Shown: in pieces, positions 53,917-55,780 of the stretch
How positions within the stretch are numbered: the stretch's first letter is position 1
How the letters are laid out: every line of letters begins with the position of its first letter
From: Magnetococcales bacterium
GTDB taxonomy: Bacteria > Pseudomonadota > Magnetococcia > Magnetococcales > JADFZT01
Length of the DNA: 55,780 nucleotides
Reading direction: 5' to 3'
NCBI GenBank assembly: GCA_015232395.1
Contig: JADFZT010000025.1
Location: 1 to 55,780 of the forward strand
Made by a program: the position numbers and the translations under genes
Notes under the pieces: model-generated
The model's input: only the letters and a program-made list of their open reading frames with translations
What the model was told of the DNA's origin: nothing
Databases searched by the model: none

Positions 53917-54671
53917 ATATTCTGGTCCCGGTCAAAACAGTCCCGGACCCGGCCTCCCCGGTCAGAATCAAAGCCGATGGCTCCGGGGTTGATCTTGACG
54001 GGGTCAAAGAAATCATCAACCCCTTCGATGAGATCGCTCTGGAGGCGGGGATTCGCCTGAAGGAAGCTGGTGTTGCCCGCCAAGTGGAAGCGATTTCGGT
54101 GGGGCCTGAGGGGTGGCTTGACGGCTTGCGAACTGCCCTTGCGTTGGGAGCGGATCGGGGGATTTTGGTGGAAGCACCTGGGGGATTGGAGCCTCTGCTC
54201 GTAGCCCATGCTCTGGCCGCACGGGTCAGGCAATCCCCGGTGGATCTGATCCTCACCGGCAGGCAATCGGTGGATGGGGATCATAATCAGGTAGGGCAGC
54301 TTTTGGCGGGATTGCTCGGCTGGGGGCAAGCCACCTTTGCCTCATCCATTGAGATCACCAACCACGAAGCAGTGGTCACCCGAGAGGTGGATGGGGGGCT
54401 TGAGCAGGTTGCGGTCACCCTCCCGGCGGTTATCACAGTGGATCTGCGTTTAAATGAACCCCGCTATCCATCCCTACCCAACATTATGAAAGCCCGAAAA
54501 AAACCTCTGGAGCGGATTCCTCTTGCCGAACTGGGGATCAACGCCACCCCCCGGCTCAAAACCCTGGAGATCCACCCCCCTCCCCCCCGCAAACCGGGTG
54601 TTCGGGTGGGGAGTGTTCGGGAATTAGCGGAGCAGCTTAAGATGATTGGCGTGCAAGGGTTGATGGGATGA
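53913..54671 (+). CDS. etfB: Electron transfer flavoprotein beta subunit
   Basis: A 252-residue subunit that binds AMP and pairs with EtfA to carry electrons from acyl-CoA and other dehydrogenases to ETF-quinone oxidoreductase. Typical blocks: NILVPVKTVPDPASPVRIK, KEIINPFDEIALEAGIRLKE, ILTGRQSVDGDHNQVGQLLA and the signature VTLPAVITVDLRLNEPRYPS then NIMKARKKPLE. The ATG overlaps the dsbA stop codon, and its own stop codon overlaps the etfA ATG, so all three are translationally linked. Confidence 0.96.
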   Translation: MNILVPVKTVPDPASPVRIKADGSGVDLDGVKEIINPFDEIALEAGIRLKEAGVARQVEAISVGPEGWLDGLRTALALGADRGILVEAPGGLEPLLVAHALAARVRQSPVDLILTGRQSVDGDHNQVGQLLAGLLGWGQATFASSIEITNHEAVVTREVDGGLEQVAVTLPAVITVDLRLNEPRYPSLPNIMKARKKPLERIPLAELGINATPRLKTLEIHPPPPRKPGVRVGSVRELAEQLKMIGVQGLMG

Positions 54672-55627
54672 AAAGCCGGGTGCTGGTGGTTTCAGATCAG
54701 GAAGGTCTTGATCTTAAGGCTGGGGTGGCCAATGCCGTGGCGGCTGGAGCGCTGCTGGGAGAAGTGACGCTGTTGCTGATAGGGAGGGTGTGTCAGCAAG
54801 CTATCCAGCAAGCTTCGGAGTTGGCTGGTGTTTCAGAACTGCTCCTGACCGGTTTTTCTGATAGCCGGGAGATCCCGGGGAGTGAAAGTTTGGCAGCTGG
54901 AATCGTCAACCTGATGGAGGGTTACAGCCATCTGCTCATGCCTGCCTCCTCCTTTGGTCGGGATATACTGCCTCGGGTGGCGGGTTTGATGGATCAACCA
55001 CCGGTGACGGAGGTGGTGGGAATTCGGGACGACCACACCTTTATTCGTCCCCTCCACGCTGGTAATGCCTTGGCGACGGTGCAGCTTTCCGAGCTACCAG
55101 CCCTCCTCACCATTCGCACCACCGCCTTTGCCCCAGCCTCAACCAGCCCCACACCAGCCCCCATCCGGAAAATCACCCTCAACATTCCCCAAGAAAGCCA
55201 TGGGCTCTCCCGACGCTTAGGGTTTACCCCCTCTCCCGGCGAACGCCCGGACCTCAACACGGCCCGCATCGTGGTGGCGGGGGGGCAAGGAGTAGCGGAG
55301 GCTGGTAGCTTTGAGTTGATCGAAGCGGTGGCGGATGGTTTGGGAGGAGCGGTGGGGGCGACGAGAGCGGCGGTGGATGGGGGGCTTGCTCCCAACGACT
55401 GGCAGATTGGTCAAACCGGCAGAATCATCGGGCCGGATATTTATATCGGGGCGGGTATTTCCGGGGCGATTCAACACCTGGCCGGAATCAAGGATGCCCG
55501 CTGCATTGTTGCCATCAACAGCGACCCCACCGCTCCCCTCCATTCGGTAGCAGATGTGAGCCTCACCATGGATCTCTTCGAAGCCCTACCCGCATTGATG
55601 GAAGCGTTGGATCGGCCCCTCGACTGA
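54668..55627 (+). CDS. etfA: Electron transfer flavoprotein alpha subunit
   Basis: A 319-residue FAD-binding subunit. The N-terminal domain contains LLMPASSFGRDILPRVAGLM and FIRPLHAGNALATVQL. The C-terminal FAD domain has ARIVVAGGQGVAEAGSFELI, GGAVGATRAAVDGGLAPND, IGQTGRIIGPDIYIGAGISG, AIQHLAGIKDARCIVAINSD and APLHSVADVSL, all EtfA signatures. Length is normal. It is the last gene in the window; about 150 bases of noncoding DNA with no clear terminator follow. The acyl-CoA dehydrogenase and ETF:quinone oxidoreductase partners are not in view. Confidence 0.97.
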   Translation: MKSRVLVVSDQEGLDLKAGVANAVAAGALLGEVTLLLIGRVCQQAIQQASELAGVSELLLTGFSDSREIPGSESLAAGIVNLMEGYSHLLMPASSFGRDILPRVAGLMDQPPVTEVVGIRDDHTFIRPLHAGNALATVQLSELPALLTIRTTAFAPASTSPTPAPIRKITLNIPQESHGLSRRLGFTPSPGERPDLNTARIVVAGGQGVAEAGSFELIEAVADGLGGAVGATRAAVDGGLAPNDWQIGQTGRIIGPDIYIGAGISGAIQHLAGIKDARCIVAINSDPTAPLHSVADVSLTMDLFEALPALMEALDRPLD

Positions 55628-55780
55628 TTCCCCGTTGATGCGGGAGATTATTTCTGACTTTCCGGAGCTTTCGCCCCCCCTTTCAGTTGCCTGGAACCAA
55701 CAAACTGAAGTTTCACCGATTCATGTAGCTTTGGATCATGCGGCCAAGCCCAACAACACGGATACCAAAGGATTTCGTGA

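Overview
The window reads as a chromosomal segment of a Gram-negative, moderately GC-rich proteobacterium. It carries periplasmic HtrA proteases, a sigma-E/anti-sigma operon, DsbA, a TRAP solute receptor with a Tat leader, ClpS/ClpA, LipA/LipB and a TorS-like hybrid kinase. The mix of chemotaxis proteins, TPR proteins and GC-rich intergenic mosaic repeats resembles magnetotactic cocci (Magnetococcales), but that placement is an inference and no marker gene here proves it. No rRNA, tRNA, CRISPR array or complete insertion sequence was recognised.

Layout. 1-9.8 kb: end of a proline-rich reading frame cut by the window edge, a HAD phosphatase, an Hsp20 chaperone with a sigma-32-like promoter, a large chemoreceptor with a degenerate CZB-like tail, a hybrid histidine kinase and a solitary tyrosine recombinase. 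10-19.2 kb: a minus-strand group of methyltransferase, FAD oxidoreductase and B12-binding radical SAM enzyme, then a plus-strand metallophosphoesterase, then a GT-C glycosyltransferase and mnmA. 19.2-26.8 kb: an unexplained noncoding stretch, rpsU, the stress operon rpoE-rseA-rseC-htrA (no rseB), divergent nadB-acyP, and a CheX-like protein preceded by 15-bp tandem repeats. 27.4-37.3 kb: folE2-proS on minus; DUF815 ATPase, nadK, response regulator, recN, clpS and clpA on plus. 37.3-45 kb: a repeat-rich spacer, a TVP38-flavoprotein fusion, a small membrane protein with an HELTH motif, a secreted ParB-like protein, an exported protein of unknown function and a Tat-exported TRAP receptor. 45-55.6 kb: a tightly packed minus-strand run DHH phosphoesterase-lipA-ATPase-TPR-lipB-nucleotidyltransferase-NUDIX-htrA, and the plus-strand run osmC-dsbA-etfB-etfA.

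How the parts fit. Protein quality control is prominent: Hsp20, two HtrA proteases, ClpS/ClpA, DsbA and the sigma-E circuit. Lipoate synthesis (LipA/LipB) and ETF point to respiratory carbon oxidation. The most unusual feature is a two-gene module, a P-loop ATPase and a TPR protein with 48-residue repeats, set between lipA and lipB with overlapping start and stop codons. Its architecture resembles ATPase/TPR conflict or signalling modules, but its function cannot be read from sequence alone. Next in interest are the repeat-bearing reading frame that overlaps the CheX-like gene, and a plus-strand hairpin-plus-T-run between proS and that gene which may end a small RNA.
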